NCBI RefSeq assembly: GCF_016587355.1 | Contig: NZ_BNJF01000004.1 | Location: forward strand, 186,001 to 250,000 | Direction of reading: 5' to 3' | Source of the DNA: Ktedonospora formicarum | GTDB lineage: Bacteria > Chloroflexota > Ktedonobacteria > Ktedonobacterales > Ktedonobacteraceae | Length of the DNA: 64,000 nucleotides | In this document: in pieces, positions 43,361 to 52,591 of the stretch | How the letters are laid out: the number at the start of each line of letters is the position of its first letter | Numbering within the stretch: the stretch's first letter is position 1 | The notes under the pieces: generated by a model | Seen by the model: the letters and a program-made list of their open reading frames with translations, nothing else | The model's database searches: none | What the model was told of the DNA's origin: nothing | Position numbers and translations under genes: made by a program

Positions 43361-44385
43361 TTATGGTTTTTCCGACACTTGCTCTCGTGGTTTGCGCTCA
43401 GGAAACTTCCCAGCAGCCAGCCAACTCTGTACGGTGCTCGCGCCTATTCCCACCTGCCGAGCAATAGCTGCTTGACTCAGACCGAGCTTACACAGAGCGA
43501 TCACTTGCTCATAGTGGGCCAGACGTTCCTCTCGTCGGCTTTGTTGCAGGCGCAAGAGTGCCGGAGAAATGCTAACCGCTTGTTTTGGTTGCCACTTTGG
43601 TACTTGTTCCTCAAGGATGGTCTGTGTCTCTTGTTTCTCCTGAGTGGCCAGATGACGCGCGAGAAGCCCCTCCAAAGCCTCTCTGAGATTTTTAAGGAGA
43701 TGAAACCTGTCCGCACACTGAATGGCTTGTGGAGCAGCCTGCGCAGCCGCAGAGGCATAGGCACCACCCCGATCCCGGCTGACTGCCATGAGATCTGGGT
43801 GCTGGTGCATCCAGGCTGCTGAGGAGTCTGCTTCCCGATCCGGCAGGAGATCCACGACCCGCCTGTTCTCCAGATTCACGAGAATCGTCCCAAAGCGGTA
43901 GCCACGTCGAAACGAAAAATCCTCTATCCCAAGATAGAGGATAGAGCCGGGAGGGAGATCGGGAAGATCCATGATGCGGCGTAGGATCGTCTGGCGAGTG
44001 GTCTGCATGTCCAAACGAGCAGCGAGTCTGGCTCCCCCTTTACCGCAGGTGGCCAGTCCGATGGAAGTAATGTGCTGGTAGTAACGGATCGTCGCTCTGG
44101 CCCATGGCTCCACAAAGGCAGGGATACGCTCGGCGAAGACTTTGCGTTGACACAGAGGATTACGACAGGAAAATTTGCGCACGGTCAGCACCAACTGAAC
44201 GCGACGGCCTGCGCAGGGAACATCACGCAGAACCCGGCGATAGTGGCAATGGATCGAGTCCGATGCTTCGTAACAAAGCGGGCAGCGTGACGTGGGGAAG
44301 TGGCAACAACCTCGACGACCAGGCTGTCTTCGGTGATCTGGATCTACTCGACGAGCATCCCTTCTGGGAGAGAAAACAAGGATGT
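43361..44385 (-). pseudogene. Decayed ISL3-family transposase
   Basis: The N-terminal region reads LPEGMLVE, then a TAG stop, IQITEDSLVVEVV, and after a one-base shift CPLCYEASDSIHCHY and FSCRNPLCQRKVF (zinc region). The main frame (44194 to 43361) keeps LGIEDFSFRRG and VSRDRGGAYA (two aspartates) and an internal helix-turn-helix (LCKLGLSQAAIARQVGIGAS) but ends before the catalytic glutamate. Stop, frameshift and missing C-terminal third make it inactive. It is clearly different from the intact ISL3 copy at 39102. Confidence 0.85.
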
Positions 44386-44392
44386 CCCTTCC

Positions 44393-44508
44393 ATCATAAC
44401 CTCATTCTTGTGATGAAAGACGCTTCTGGAAAGGACTATATCACTGCTTCCCAATATTATGCCAGACAAGCGAGCAGTAAGCCCCCGAAGTGGGCATTAG
44501 CCATATAA
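44393..44508 (+). pseudogene. C-terminal fragment of an unknown gene
   Basis: On the plus strand the sequence reads HNLILVMKDASGKDYITASQ followed by YYARQASSKPPKWALAI and a stop. It looks protein-like but has no start, as if an upstream part was removed by the decayed ISL3 element. The 180 bases that follow, to 44691, hold the promoter region of the next gene and show nothing else. Confidence 0.35.
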
Positions 44509-44691
44509 TGTGCTCTTATCCAATGAATAAATTGCCCGATGACATGAAGAGTGTTTTCTTCTTAATTGCAGTCCAGTAGAAATAAGTTGTAAAAATACCA
44601 TTAACTGCACTTTTCCGCTTTTGCATCTCTCGCATAGAATAGTTTAAAATAAGTGAGAATGTATAGCCATAAAGGGAAAGGTGCAAAGACT

Positions 44692-45129
44692 ATGCCTGAA
44701 CATGAAGACACTCCTTTGTCTGATCTCTCTCGGATCGAGCGTTGGATCATTCAGGTCTCCAAAGCTGAGCGAACTCATCACAAGTTCGTACTTTCTATCC
44801 CGGGAATACGATGGTATGGGCTCCTCGCGCTGATCTTGCTTCTCCTATATTTTCTCTTCATTGGCAAATTGCTTCTCGCCGGAAATAGTCCACAGAGTTA
44901 TTGGGTCGCCATGCTATTGGGGATAGGCATCACTCTCGCATGTCTATTTGCTCTTGTAAAAGCCATCCTAACCTTTGTTCCCAAGCACCGCCAGCAGATG
45001 GAAACTCTGTATCGCGAAACAGTGGAGCAAGATACTCAACACATTCACCGTCTCACTCAAAGCATGGTCGAGAGACAAGAGCAACAACATTCCTTATACT
45101 ATCAGGCCCGGAACAAGAGGGGTTCATGA
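44692..45129 (+). CDS. Two-helix membrane protein
   Basis: A 145-aa protein from the ATG at 44692 (AAAGGTG upstream). Two membrane helices (WYGLLALILLLLYFLFIGKL and VAMLLGIGITLACLFALVKA) are preceded by about 40 and followed by about 50 polar residues; the tail has a coiled-coil character (TLYRETVEQDTQHIHRLTQS). Its stop overlaps the start of the nuclease-like gene (ATGA), so both are translated together. Membrane protein plus nuclease pairs are common in phage-defence modules, which is a possible context here (inference). Confidence 0.65.
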   Translation: MPEHEDTPLSDLSRIERWIIQVSKAERTHHKFVLSIPGIRWYGLLALILLLLYFLFIGKLLLAGNSPQSYWVAMLLGIGITLACLFALVKAILTFVPKHRQQMETLYRETVEQDTQHIHRLTQSMVERQEQQHSLYYQARNKRGS

Positions 45130-45689
45130 CTTACGGATTCATCAAAGCCAAAGAGACGGTGTACGCTGGAAAACATTTTCGGTCGCGGATCGAAGCCCGC
45201 TGGGCCGTTGTTTTTACCACGTTAGCAGTAACTTGGCGCTATGAGCCACAGCACTATGACTTTGGGCGCAAACGACCATGGCTCGATGATGAATATGAGT
45301 TTCGGGAGTATGTCCAAGAAGCGCTCTATGAAAATACATATGACGATCGATCAGATGTCATTAGAGGAGCCTACCAGGACCGCTATGAACGTCATATGTA
45401 TTTACCTGACTTTTATCTCCCAGAATTTCAACACTGGGTCGAGATTAAAGGCAAAACACCGACATACGATGAACGCTCAAAGGCAACCCACCTCACCTGG
45501 CAAACAAAGCAGCCAATCACGATCATATGGGGCAACATTCCAGGTCCAAATGATAAATGGGGAGAGGCAACAGACATTATCAATGGCGAGATGAACATTA
45601 TTGCCTTGTTTGCAATAGAATGCGGCGTCAAAGCCGTAGAAAAAGCCTTTACAACGGCTCGACAATTTCGTTTTATGGAACATCCATAA
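45126..45689 (+). CDS. PD-(D/E)XK nuclease-like protein
   Basis: A 187-aa protein. HFRSRIEARWAVVFTTLAVT and WRYEPQHYDF, followed by YLPDFYLPEFQHWVEIKGK, match the pattern of PD-(D/E)XK-type proteins: Glu23, Asp95, Glu106 and Lys108 would form the metal site. This block is well known in phage- and plasmid-encoded nuclease-like proteins (PDFYLP...EIKG). Whether it cuts DNA is not shown. It overlaps the membrane-protein gene by four bases. The C-terminal half (AIECGVKAVEKAFTTARQFR) is helical. Confidence 0.7.
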   Translation: MTYGFIKAKETVYAGKHFRSRIEARWAVVFTTLAVTWRYEPQHYDFGRKRPWLDDEYEFREYVQEALYENTYDDRSDVIRGAYQDRYERHMYLPDFYLPEFQHWVEIKGKTPTYDERSKATHLTWQTKQPITIIWGNIPGPNDKWGEATDIINGEMNIIALFAIECGVKAVEKAFTTARQFRFMEHP

Positions 45690-45831
45690 GATGGGGTCGA
45701 GTAGTAGCTGTACGAAAACCACGCTAAGGAGAATATGAAGCCTTTTAACCTCTCTCTTCTCACAAAGCATATCCAGCTTGTATGCATCTTCCGCACTATT
45801 TAGCGTGCCAAAATGGAGAGGTAGAAACGTT

Positions 45832-45953
45832 CCAGCCTGTTGAAAAAGTCTCCAATGGATGAGCATAGCACGGGATCACGCTGCTATTCCCGCTCAATTT
45901 CTGCGTTTCAAGGATAAATTTATGAGATTGATTGGACTTTTTCAACAGGCTGG
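45832..45953. repeat. 122-bp MITE-like element
   Basis: CCAGCCTGTTGAAAAAGTC at the left end (from 45832) and its complement at the right end (to 45953) form inverted repeats of about 22 bases with a two-base difference in length. TGTTGAAAAAGTC-type ends are common in IS5/IS1182-like elements. It holds no gene and lies between the nuclease-like gene and the DUF4231-like gene, splitting a possible operon. Confidence 0.65.
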
Positions 45954-46056
45954 TTCGTTATCATCATCCAAGCTCTTAGCGCAGTATACCAGTTCATTAA
46001 TACTCAGGAGCCCAAGACCTGTACGCGTTGCATGTATAACAGTGAGGAGAAAGATA

Positions 46057-46584
46057 ATGCGTCTTCCAGATCCTACCAAAAAAGAAAAGTTTCTGGAATG
46101 GACAGATCAACTCACAGCGAATTATCTCAGGCGAGCTGGATTCTATTTGGGGCTAAATATTGGCTTTCAGATCCTGGCCCTGATCTGTATCACCTCCGTA
46201 CCGATCTCTTTACTCCTCGCCGAGAACAATAAACTGCTAGCTGCTCTTCTCAGCGCTCTTGCGACCATCTTTGCTGCTCTCACTCGCTTCGGAGGGTTGG
46301 GCACACAATCGAAGCTCCTCTATCGAGCACGGTGGAAATTGTTCAGGGAAACGAAGCGATATGAGCTTGCCATAGGGGACTATCAACAACTCACGGAAGA
46401 CGAAGCTTTTGCAAAATTTGTGGAGGAGATCCTGGCCATACGTGAGGAGGCTTCTGTAGGAGTGACGTCTAACCGGGTTTATAGCGACTCTCTGATTTCT
46501 TCCCTAGGCGTTCAACCACATCCTGACCAAGAGAAAGAGCCAGAATCATCGTCAGGCACAACACAGCAAGGAGGTACCCGATGA
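46057..46584 (+). CDS. DUF4231/SLATT-like membrane protein
   Basis: A 175-aa protein from the ATG at 46057 after GAGGAG. It has a short N-terminal helical segment (KFLEWTDQLTANYLRRAGFY), two membrane helices (NIGFQILALICITSVPISLL, KLLAALLSALATIFAALTRF), then a helical cytoplasmic part (WKLFRETKRYELAIGDYQQL) and a polar tail. This layout is that of DUF4231/SLATT proteins, which occur in proposed nucleotide-sensing and defence systems and may form membrane pores. It overlaps the J-protein gene by four bases. Confidence 0.7.
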   Translation: MRLPDPTKKEKFLEWTDQLTANYLRRAGFYLGLNIGFQILALICITSVPISLLLAENNKLLAALLSALATIFAALTRFGGLGTQSKLLYRARWKLFRETKRYELAIGDYQQLTEDEAFAKFVEEILAIREEASVGVTSNRVYSDSLISSLGVQPHPDQEKEPESSSGTTQQGGTR

Positions 46585-47192
46585 TAGGCAGCATTCTTCT
46601 TCTCTGTCTCTTTCTGGTGGCGGTGACAACAACCGGAACCTACTTTACCAACCGCTCCAGGTGTACCATACCGGAGGCTGCTCTTCGTACAGGCACTGCA
46701 GAAGGTGAGTTGCGTGCTCTCATCCAAAAGCGTCTCCTTTCCATCCGGCCCAAATATCTCTTCTTTGGCCCTCTTACTGTTAACCCCGATGCTATTGCCG
46801 AAGCGAGGCAGGTCTCCCAGGAAATTGATCGCATTCGCGCTGAAGGAGAAGCAAAGCGCAGAAAAATTGCCGAAGATGGGGCTGCTCAAATAGCAGACAT
46901 GCTCCGCCGCCATGAAGCAGATATAGCCGCCAAGCAAGAGGAGCTAGAACGAACGAAAAGAATGCATGCTGAGATCCTGCGTCGTTTGCAAACAACTTTC
47001 ATGCCTGACCAGGTCAGGCAAGCCTTTCAAGTACTGGGCCTCGCGCCAGAAACACCATTTGATGGCATTCGTCAACGTTACCGACAACTGGTCAAACAGC
47101 ATCATCCCGATGCAGGTGGCGATCCTCAACGCTTCATCCATATCCAACAAGCATATGATCGTATTGTGGCATGGATCCAGTCCCAATCATAG
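46581..47192 (+). CDS. Membrane-anchored J-domain protein
   Basis: A 203-aa protein: an N-terminal membrane helix (residues 3-20), a Glu/Arg/Lys-rich coiled coil (about 70-135), and a C-terminal J-domain with QAFQVLGLAPETPFDGIRQR and the HPD motif at residues 175-177 (KQHHPDAGGD). J-domains stimulate the ATPase of DnaK (Hsp70), so this protein should recruit DnaK to the membrane. Translation is coupled to the SLATT-like protein (ATGATAG overlap), suggesting they act together. A J-domain at the C-terminus behind a coiled coil is not the standard DnaJ order. Confidence 0.85.
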   Translation: MIGSILLLCLFLVAVTTTGTYFTNRSRCTIPEAALRTGTAEGELRALIQKRLLSIRPKYLFFGPLTVNPDAIAEARQVSQEIDRIRAEGEAKRRKIAEDGAAQIADMLRRHEADIAAKQEELERTKRMHAEILRRLQTTFMPDQVRQAFQVLGLAPETPFDGIRQRYRQLVKQHHPDAGGDPQRFIHIQQAYDRIVAWIQSQS

Positions 47193-47223
47193 CACTCTGC
47201 TGATCTCATAGAAAGGGAAGCTT

Positions 47224-47575
47224 ATCGCTCGTACTTCTGATTCACTCCAGCATCTGACCTCAACCATTAGTGGGGGACAATATTCACTCTCCCTTGCCAA
47301 CATACATCCAGAGCAAGTTCTCTATAACGGCAAGATCACCTACTTTACCAATTATGCCCGCCCCTCCTCGGGAGGATGGTGTCATTTGCTATTGTTAACA
47401 AGCAAAAATCGCTACTCTAAGCAGGTGCTTGCCATCCTCACACAAACGAGAGATAGTGACATTTCGATTGTCAATGTTATTGAAGACATCGCAACGTTCG
47501 TGCTCAACTTTTTTGGGAACTTTTACAAGAATGCGAGCGAGAAAGCCCTGCTCATTGATGGCAGGGATGCATCGC
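47224..47575 (+). pseudogene. Unknown gene, 5' half (split by a TnpB element, start codon missing)
   Basis: GAAAGGGAAG, a good ribosome site, is followed at 47224 by ATC where a start codon would be expected; no ATG, GTG or TTG occurs in this frame until 47386, and an in-frame stop lies at 47209-47211. The frame reads ARTSDSLQHLTSTISGGQYS and WCHLLLLTSKNRYSKQVLAI without interruption to about 47575, where the TnpB element begins. The matching 3' half is at 49365-49642. It is the last member of the SLATT/J-protein cluster. Family unknown. Confidence 0.5.
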
Positions 47576-49364
47576 CGTTCCTTGCATGGCTGAGGGCAGG
47601 GGCGGATTCTCGCACCAGCGGATGTTTGGGCACTTGACGAGAGGTCGCCATGCTGCTATTCTATGGAACATATGGCCTAGGGACAAAGCGCCATGTACAG
47701 GAGAGATGGGAGAATGAAGCGTCAGGCTGCAAGCACCCACACACAAACGACCACCATCCGTACCCCCACGTTCCTGCTGGAACTGCCCCTCGTGGTGAAT
47801 CCGGGGCAGGCCAAGCACCTGCGCGCTCATCTGGAAGCAGCTCGCCAGCTCTACAATGCCATGCTCTCCCTGGGGCAACGACGTCTGCGCTGCATGCGGG
47901 CTGACCCCGCCTGGCAGGAGGCCCGCTCCCTTTCTCGTACCCACAAGGCTCAGCGGGCGGCGTCTTTCTCCGCCTTGCGTACAGCTCATGGCTTCACCGA
48001 AGCTGCCTTCCATCAAGCCGCCAAAGGCTTGCGCGTTGGGTGGATTGCCGAGCACATTGAGGCGGTGCTCGCCCAAACCCTGGCGAGCCGCGCCTACCGT
48101 GCCCTCAATCGTGTCTGCCTCGGCAACGCCAGGCGGGTTCGGTTCAAGAGCCGAGGGCGAGGCTTCGGCAGCATCGAGAACAAGCGCAATGATACCGGTC
48201 TGCGCTTTGTCATTCAACCACCCGAGAAGGGAAACGCAGGGTTCCTGCTCTGGAATGGGGATCGTTTCCCAGCTCTCATCAATTGGCAGGATGAAGTGGT
48301 GTGTCATGGTTTGAAGCACCGCATCAAATACGCTCGCCTCCTCCAGCGTCCCGCCAGCAGCAAGAGAGCGGCCGGTGCCGATACCGAGGGGGACCACTAC
48401 GTTGTGCAACTGGTCCTGGAAGGGGTCCCTCACCACAAGCCCAAGCACATCATTGGCAAGAGCATCGTGGGAGGAGATCTTGGCCCATCGACCCTGGCGC
48501 TCGTCCCCCAGGAAGGGGAAGCCAGTCTGCAGGTATTCTGTGCGGAACTGGCTCCTGATGCGAGAGTCATTCGTCGCCTGCAGCGGCAGATGGATCGGCA
48601 GCGGCGAGCCACCAATCCCGAGCACTATGACGAGAAGGGGCGCATCAGGAAGCTGGGCTCCAAGAAGCGACCGTGGAAACAGAGCAAGCGCTACCAGGCG
48701 ACGCGACGGCGCAAAGCGACCAAAGAGCACAAGCTGGCGGCGCATCGTAAGAGCTTGCATGGTCGTAAGGTCCATGAGGTACTGGCACTGGGCAAGACCA
48801 TCATCCTCGAAAAAATCTCTTACAAGGCCTGGCAGAGGCAATTTGGCACGAGTGTGGGACTGCGAGCCCCAGGGATGTTTGTAGCACTGTTGAAACGCAC
48901 CGCCGTGCCCCCTTTGGGGGTTGCAAGCACGGGCGGCACCCTGGTGGCGCGTCCCCACACGCACCACGGCACTGAGCCAGTGGTGTCATGGCTGTGGCAC
49001 AAAGGTCAAGAAGCCCCTCTCAGAGTGCTGGCATCAGTGTGCCTGCGGTGTGGGTCCTGTGCAACGCGATCTCTACTCAGCGTTTCTTGCCGCCTATCTT
49101 GATCCTGCAAATCCCACTCCCTCGTGTGCCCGATACGCGCTCGTATTGGGAAGGTGCGGAGGCGCGCCTGCGGGCAGCACACGAGCGTCTCATCCAACGT
49201 GCGAAAGAGGGGCAGGTCTTGCCCCGAAGCTTGGGTCTGACTCGAGCCAGAGCGCGTCTGCCCGAAAGTCCAGGGGAACTCCCACTAGAGCCTGATCTTC
49301 TCCTTTGGCGAGAAGATCAGGAAGCGTGGGCCGAACCCCTGGAACCTCCGCTGCTTTAGCACGG
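47576..49364 (+). mobile_element. IS200/IS605-type element carrying only tnpB
   Basis: The boundaries are inferred from where the interrupted host gene stops and resumes (about 47576 and 49364); they may be off by ten to twenty bases because such elements make no target duplication or terminal repeats. The element has tnpB but no tnpA, so any movement would need a transposase from elsewhere. A guide (omega) RNA would be expected across the 3' end of tnpB. Confidence 0.55.
47714..49359 (+). pseudogene. tnpB: TnpB RNA-guided nuclease gene with two frameshifts
   Basis: The first frame, from the ATG at 47714 (AGGAG upstream), gives the N-terminal domain and IVGGDLGPSTLAL (RuvC-I Asp), then IILEKISYKAW (RuvC-II Glu). 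Near 48955 the coding passes into another frame with WCHGCGTKVKKPL and CACGVGPVQRDLYSAF (zinc ribbon and RuvC-III Asp), and near 49130 into a third frame ending EAWAEPLEPPLL. TnpB uses an RNA guide to cut DNA; all catalytic parts are recognisable, but two single-base frameshifts make it inactive as read. Confidence 0.8.
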
Positions 49365-49642
49365 AGAGCTTTCAGCCACCTCTCGTCACCATCCATAACG
49401 GCGAGGAAGAACCTGTCACCTTCGATCCGGCAAATGTCATCTTTGTAGAATATCTTCCCGCTGGGTGCTTTGGGCCAAATAGTGACCATGATATGGACAC
49501 CTTTGCGGTCATGGATTTTGTCTGGGAAGAAATTCATGACCAGCAGAGCGGATCGTATCTGCAAGCAAAGCAGCCTTCAGGCAAACACATGTGGAGGCAT
49601 ATGCCTCTCGAAGCACTCAATGATCTTATCTTAAGGCTCTAA
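49365..49642 (+). pseudogene. Unknown gene, 3' half (split by a TnpB element)
   Basis: The frame reads STESFQPPLVTIHNGEEEPV, NVIFVEYLPAGCFGPN and ends HMPLEALNDLILRL at a TAA at 49640-49642. Joined to the frame at 47224-47575 it would make a protein of roughly 210 aa. An opposite-strand frame across the same DNA also looks protein-like, so strand choice rests on the continuity with the 5' half and the natural stop. Confidence 0.4.
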
Positions 49643-49683
49643 GGGTAGTGATAATCAGATCGTGTTTCACATGCACACGAGAG

Positions 49684-49778
49684 ATACAGGGGTTTGCCCA
49701 CTGTTGGAACAAAAAGTCGGAATAGGAATCTAGCAAAAAAGAGCTACTCAGCGTTCCTGGATGACCTAAAGCCGAGCG
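49684..49778 (+). repeat. Left arm of a roughly 95-bp inverted repeat
   Basis: This arm (containing TTGGAACAAAAAGTCGG and CGTTCCTGGATGACCTAAAG) is the inverted partner of 52731-52826, with about ten mismatches. Between the arms lie the response regulator, histidine kinase and acyltransferase genes and one MITE. The arms encode no clear protein. Confidence 0.7.
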
Positions 49779-49817
49779 AATTTATGCCTGAGAGAGGTAA
49801 AGTAATAATGGAATATA

Positions 49818-50501
49818 TTATGGCGTCTTTGATAATATGCCATGCTCGATGGCGACCGCAACGGCCGATGCACGCGAATCAACATTTAATTTGGTGTAGA
49901 CGCTGGTCAGATAGGCTCGCACAGTTCGCTCAGTGATGCCCAGGCGCGCTCCAATTTCTTTACTGCGCTCTCCACGTGCAACCCCTACCAGCACCTGCTT
50001 CTCCCGTCTGGTTAATTCTATATACTCTGGATGGTACTGGGATAGCGGCGTGGATAGAGACGTGGAAGCCGAAGTCTTATATGCGAGAATACGCGCCATG
50101 ACCTCTGGCTGTACCAGCATTTCACCTCGTGCTGCCGTGCGAATAGCGTTAAGCAGAGTATCCGAAGTAATGTCTTTAAGCAAGTAGCCGTAAGCACCAG
50201 CCTGAAGCCCCTGAATAATCAATTCGTCTTCGTTATAGGTGGTCAAGAGCAGGACCGCGATGTGAGGCCATGCTCTACGAATACGCTTAAGCGCAGCGAT
50301 ACCACCCAGACCCGGCATGCGAATATCCATCACTACAACATCTGGCTGAAGCTGTTCTACCATAGCCACCGCTGCAGCGCCATCAGCGGCATCTCCGACC
50401 AGTTCGATGCCTTCATCCCCTTTCTCTTCAAGCATCAGGCTTAGCCCTTTGCGCACCATTAGATGGTCGTCGGCAATGAGGACCCGAATATGTTGAGGCA
50501 T
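49818..50501 (-). CDS. NarL/FixJ-family response regulator
   Basis: A 227-aa two-component regulator. The receiver domain has the acidic pair Asp11-Asp12, phosphoacceptor Asp59 (VVVMDIRMPG), Thr86 and Lys108; the C-terminal LuxR-type helix-turn-helix (ELTRREKQVLVGVARGERSK, IGARLGITERTVRAYLTSVY) binds DNA. AGGAGAAAGC precedes the ATG at 50501, which lies inside the 3' end of the kinase gene (43-base overlap), so the two are co-translated. Target genes are unknown; the divergent acyltransferase is a candidate. Confidence 0.93.
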   Translation of the reverse strand: MPQHIRVLIADDHLMVRKGLSLMLEEKGDEGIELVGDAADGAAAVAMVEQLQPDVVVMDIRMPGLGGIAALKRIRRAWPHIAVLLLTTYNEDELIIQGLQAGAYGYLLKDITSDTLLNAIRTAARGEMLVQPEVMARILAYKTSASTSLSTPLSQYHPEYIELTRREKQVLVGVARGERSKEIGARLGITERTVRAYLTSVYTKLNVDSRASAVAVAIEHGILSKTP

Positions 50502-51736
50502 GCTTTCTCCTTCTCCTTTTCCTCTAGCGCAGAACCAACTGAGATGTGGAAGCGTAGGATGGTTCCTGCGCCTTGCTTGCTGATCAGCTCCAAATTTCCT
50601 CCAAGCAGCTTTGCCCGCTCCCTCATGCCCATCAGGCCATAGTGGCCATCCTGTATACTGATTTTATCTGAATCGAAGCCGATGCCATCGTCGCGCACCT
50701 CGAGAGTTAACGTCTCTTTATACTGCATTGCCTCTATCCAGACTGTGCGGGCAGCCGCATGACGAGCCACATTAGTCAGCCCCTCGGAAATGGTTCGTAG
50801 CACATGCTCGCAACATGTTGCGGGCGTGGCAGAGAGTGCTGCGATGTCAGCCTGGCAGGGAATTGCTGTTGTGGCGGTAAAGCGGCTGATTTCTTCCTGG
50901 ATAACCTCGACCAGATCATCTGGTCGAATGTGTCCAGTGCGTAGATCTCCAATGGCGCAGCGAGCATCGTTTAGAGCATCGTTGGCAGCATCGATAACCT
51001 GCTCTAAAAGCCTTTGTGCTTGCTCAGTCTTCTGATGCTGGAGTTGTGTGCGTACCACATCCAACTGCATTACTAATCCTGCAACCCCCTGTACGAGGGT
51101 ATCATGCAGATCTCGTGCAATGCGTTGGCGCTCGGTGATCATTGTTAGCTCTTCGACACGCAGAGCATAGGCAGATAACCGGGCATGGGCAGTATCGAGT
51201 TCACGTAAAAGGATCAGCGTGCGCTCATGAGCCTGCTGGGACCGCTGTAAATAGAAGAGCAGAGCGAGCAGAAAAAACAGGCCCAGGAAGCCAACCCCTG
51301 GCGCGTAGCCACCTCCCCAGATATCACTCCAATCTCGCGGTGGGCCAAGTGTTTGCATAAAGAGATAGATGAGAAATATGTAGCTCCCTATGAAGAAGAG
51401 CATGTCGCGGATCTGTTTGAGCATGATAGTAGCCAGGATGAAGAGTAAGGGTGAGAGTACAAGAGTGAGGAGAGCTAGACGTGTCATATGGGTTAGCACC
51501 AGGATAAGTACTGCCTGAATGCACAAGGTTAGCCACTGGTGACCTCTCTTCATCTCCACAGAAAACGCGATCCAATAGAGGCCAAGATGAGTGAGTATAA
51601 GCAGGCTTACAAGGCTGCGGAGGGCTAGAGAGTCGGTGGTAAATTTCCAATCCCAGATGTTCCAATAGATGATAACTGCTCCTAGCCAAAGCAGGAAAAA
51701 CCAGCTCAGCAAACGGATGGGACGAAGTTGCTTCAT
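50459..51736 (-). CDS. Sensor histidine kinase (NarX/LiaS type)
   Basis: A 425-aa kinase. Five or six membrane helices occupy residues 8-163 (LLSWFFLLWLGAVIIYW, LLFILATIMLK and others), with almost no extracellular loop, so it probably senses a signal within the membrane. A coiled linker leads to a HisKA_3 domain with the phosphorylated His211 in IARDLHDTLVQG, then an HATPase domain (NVARHAAA, VRDDGIGFD, GLMGMRERAKLLGG). The gene precedes and overlaps its response regulator. AAGGAATAG lies before the ATG. Confidence 0.93.
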   Translation of the reverse strand: MKQLRPIRLLSWFFLLWLGAVIIYWNIWDWKFTTDSLALRSLVSLLILTHLGLYWIAFSVEMKRGHQWLTLCIQAVLILVLTHMTRLALLTLVLSPLLFILATIMLKQIRDMLFFIGSYIFLIYLFMQTLGPPRDWSDIWGGGYAPGVGFLGLFFLLALLFYLQRSQQAHERTLILLRELDTAHARLSAYALRVEELTMITERQRIARDLHDTLVQGVAGLVMQLDVVRTQLQHQKTEQAQRLLEQVIDAANDALNDARCAIGDLRTGHIRPDDLVEVIQEEISRFTATTAIPCQADIAALSATPATCCEHVLRTISEGLTNVARHAAARTVWIEAMQYKETLTLEVRDDGIGFDSDKISIQDGHYGLMGMRERAKLLGGNLELISKQGAGTILRFHISVGSALEEKEKEKACLNIFGSSLPTTI

Positions 51737-51970
51737 AATCTATTCCTTACTTCTCTAGGTATTATTTTGTCTATGCCCCTCTTGTGGACGCGGTATGCTC
51801 CCTTGATTATCGCATTTCTTCTCCCCTTTCGATACCATCATTCCGCCAGTGGCGTTTCCGCCACTGGTAAAAGCGCCATTGCTGGCAGTGTCGAGAAAGA
51901 CGTGGTGCATCTCTCTAAAAATGGATATGCTTATCAATAGTCTTAGAGAGAAAGCATTGAGGATAGTTGC

Positions 51971-52585
51971 ATGAATTTCATAAAAAATATCAGTAAACCT
52001 GTGATTATTGCTATCTTGACGGCCTGCACGATAATCAAGTTTCGTTTGTTGTGGGGCAAGCGCGTCCAATTTGGGCCGGGCTTTATATCGAATGGTCGAT
52101 TACAGATCAAGGGGCCTGGACGCGTGATTTTTGGGGCCAATGTAAATACCTGGGCACATAAGGAACCAAATGTGCTCATTACCTATAGCTCCAGTGTGGT
52201 CATTCAAATCGGGGATAATACCCGCCTTAATGGTGCTGGGCTGATGGCGGCTTGCGGCATTACTCTGGGTCGTGATTGCCTTATAGGCTCGGCGGTGGTA
52301 GCGGACACCGATTTTCATAGTATAGACTGGGACCGTCGCACTAACCCTGATGCCAGAGTGCGTAGCGCGCCTGTGACTATTGGCAACAACGTCTGGCTAG
52401 CGGGCCAGACGGCCGTCCTGAAAGGAGTTACGATTGGCGATAACTCTATTGTGGGCTTTCGAGGTGTCGTTACTCGCGATGTACCTCCCAATGTGATTGT
52501 GGCTGGCAACCCTGTCCGTATAATCAAGCAGCTAGATGATGGAGGAAAAATGCTAACAGGTGTCCCGTCGCATTTTTCAAGGTAG
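51971..52585 (+). CDS. Left-handed beta-helix acyltransferase
   Basis: A 204-aa protein with a short N-terminal hydrophobic helix (VIIAILTACTIIKFRLLWG) that may bind it to the membrane, then hexapeptide repeats (VVIQIGDNTRLNGAG, ITLGRDCLIGSAVV, VTIGNNVWLAGQTAVLKGVT, IGDNSIVGFRGVVTRDV) ending VIVAGNPVRIIKQL. The insertion DTDFHSIDWDRR contains the His expected to catalyse O-acetyl transfer from acetyl-CoA, as in maltose and capsule acetyltransferases. The acceptor is unknown. GAGGAT precedes the ATG. It is divergent from the kinase gene inside the same inverted repeat. Confidence 0.88.
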   Translation: MNFIKNISKPVIIAILTACTIIKFRLLWGKRVQFGPGFISNGRLQIKGPGRVIFGANVNTWAHKEPNVLITYSSSVVIQIGDNTRLNGAGLMAACGITLGRDCLIGSAVVADTDFHSIDWDRRTNPDARVRSAPVTIGNNVWLAGQTAVLKGVTIGDNSIVGFRGVVTRDVPPNVIVAGNPVRIIKQLDDGGKMLTGVPSHFSR

Positions 52586-52591
52586 GGTATT

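Noticed and set aside
47552..48967. Minus-strand frame of 471 codons opposite tnpB
   Set aside because: The plus strand carries all TnpB motifs (RuvC blocks and zinc ribbon); the opposite frame has none.
49190..49564. Minus-strand frame containing MNFFPDKIHDRK
   Set aside because: It looks partly protein-like, but the plus strand continues the gene interrupted by the TnpB element and ends at a natural stop; kept only as a caution in that entry.
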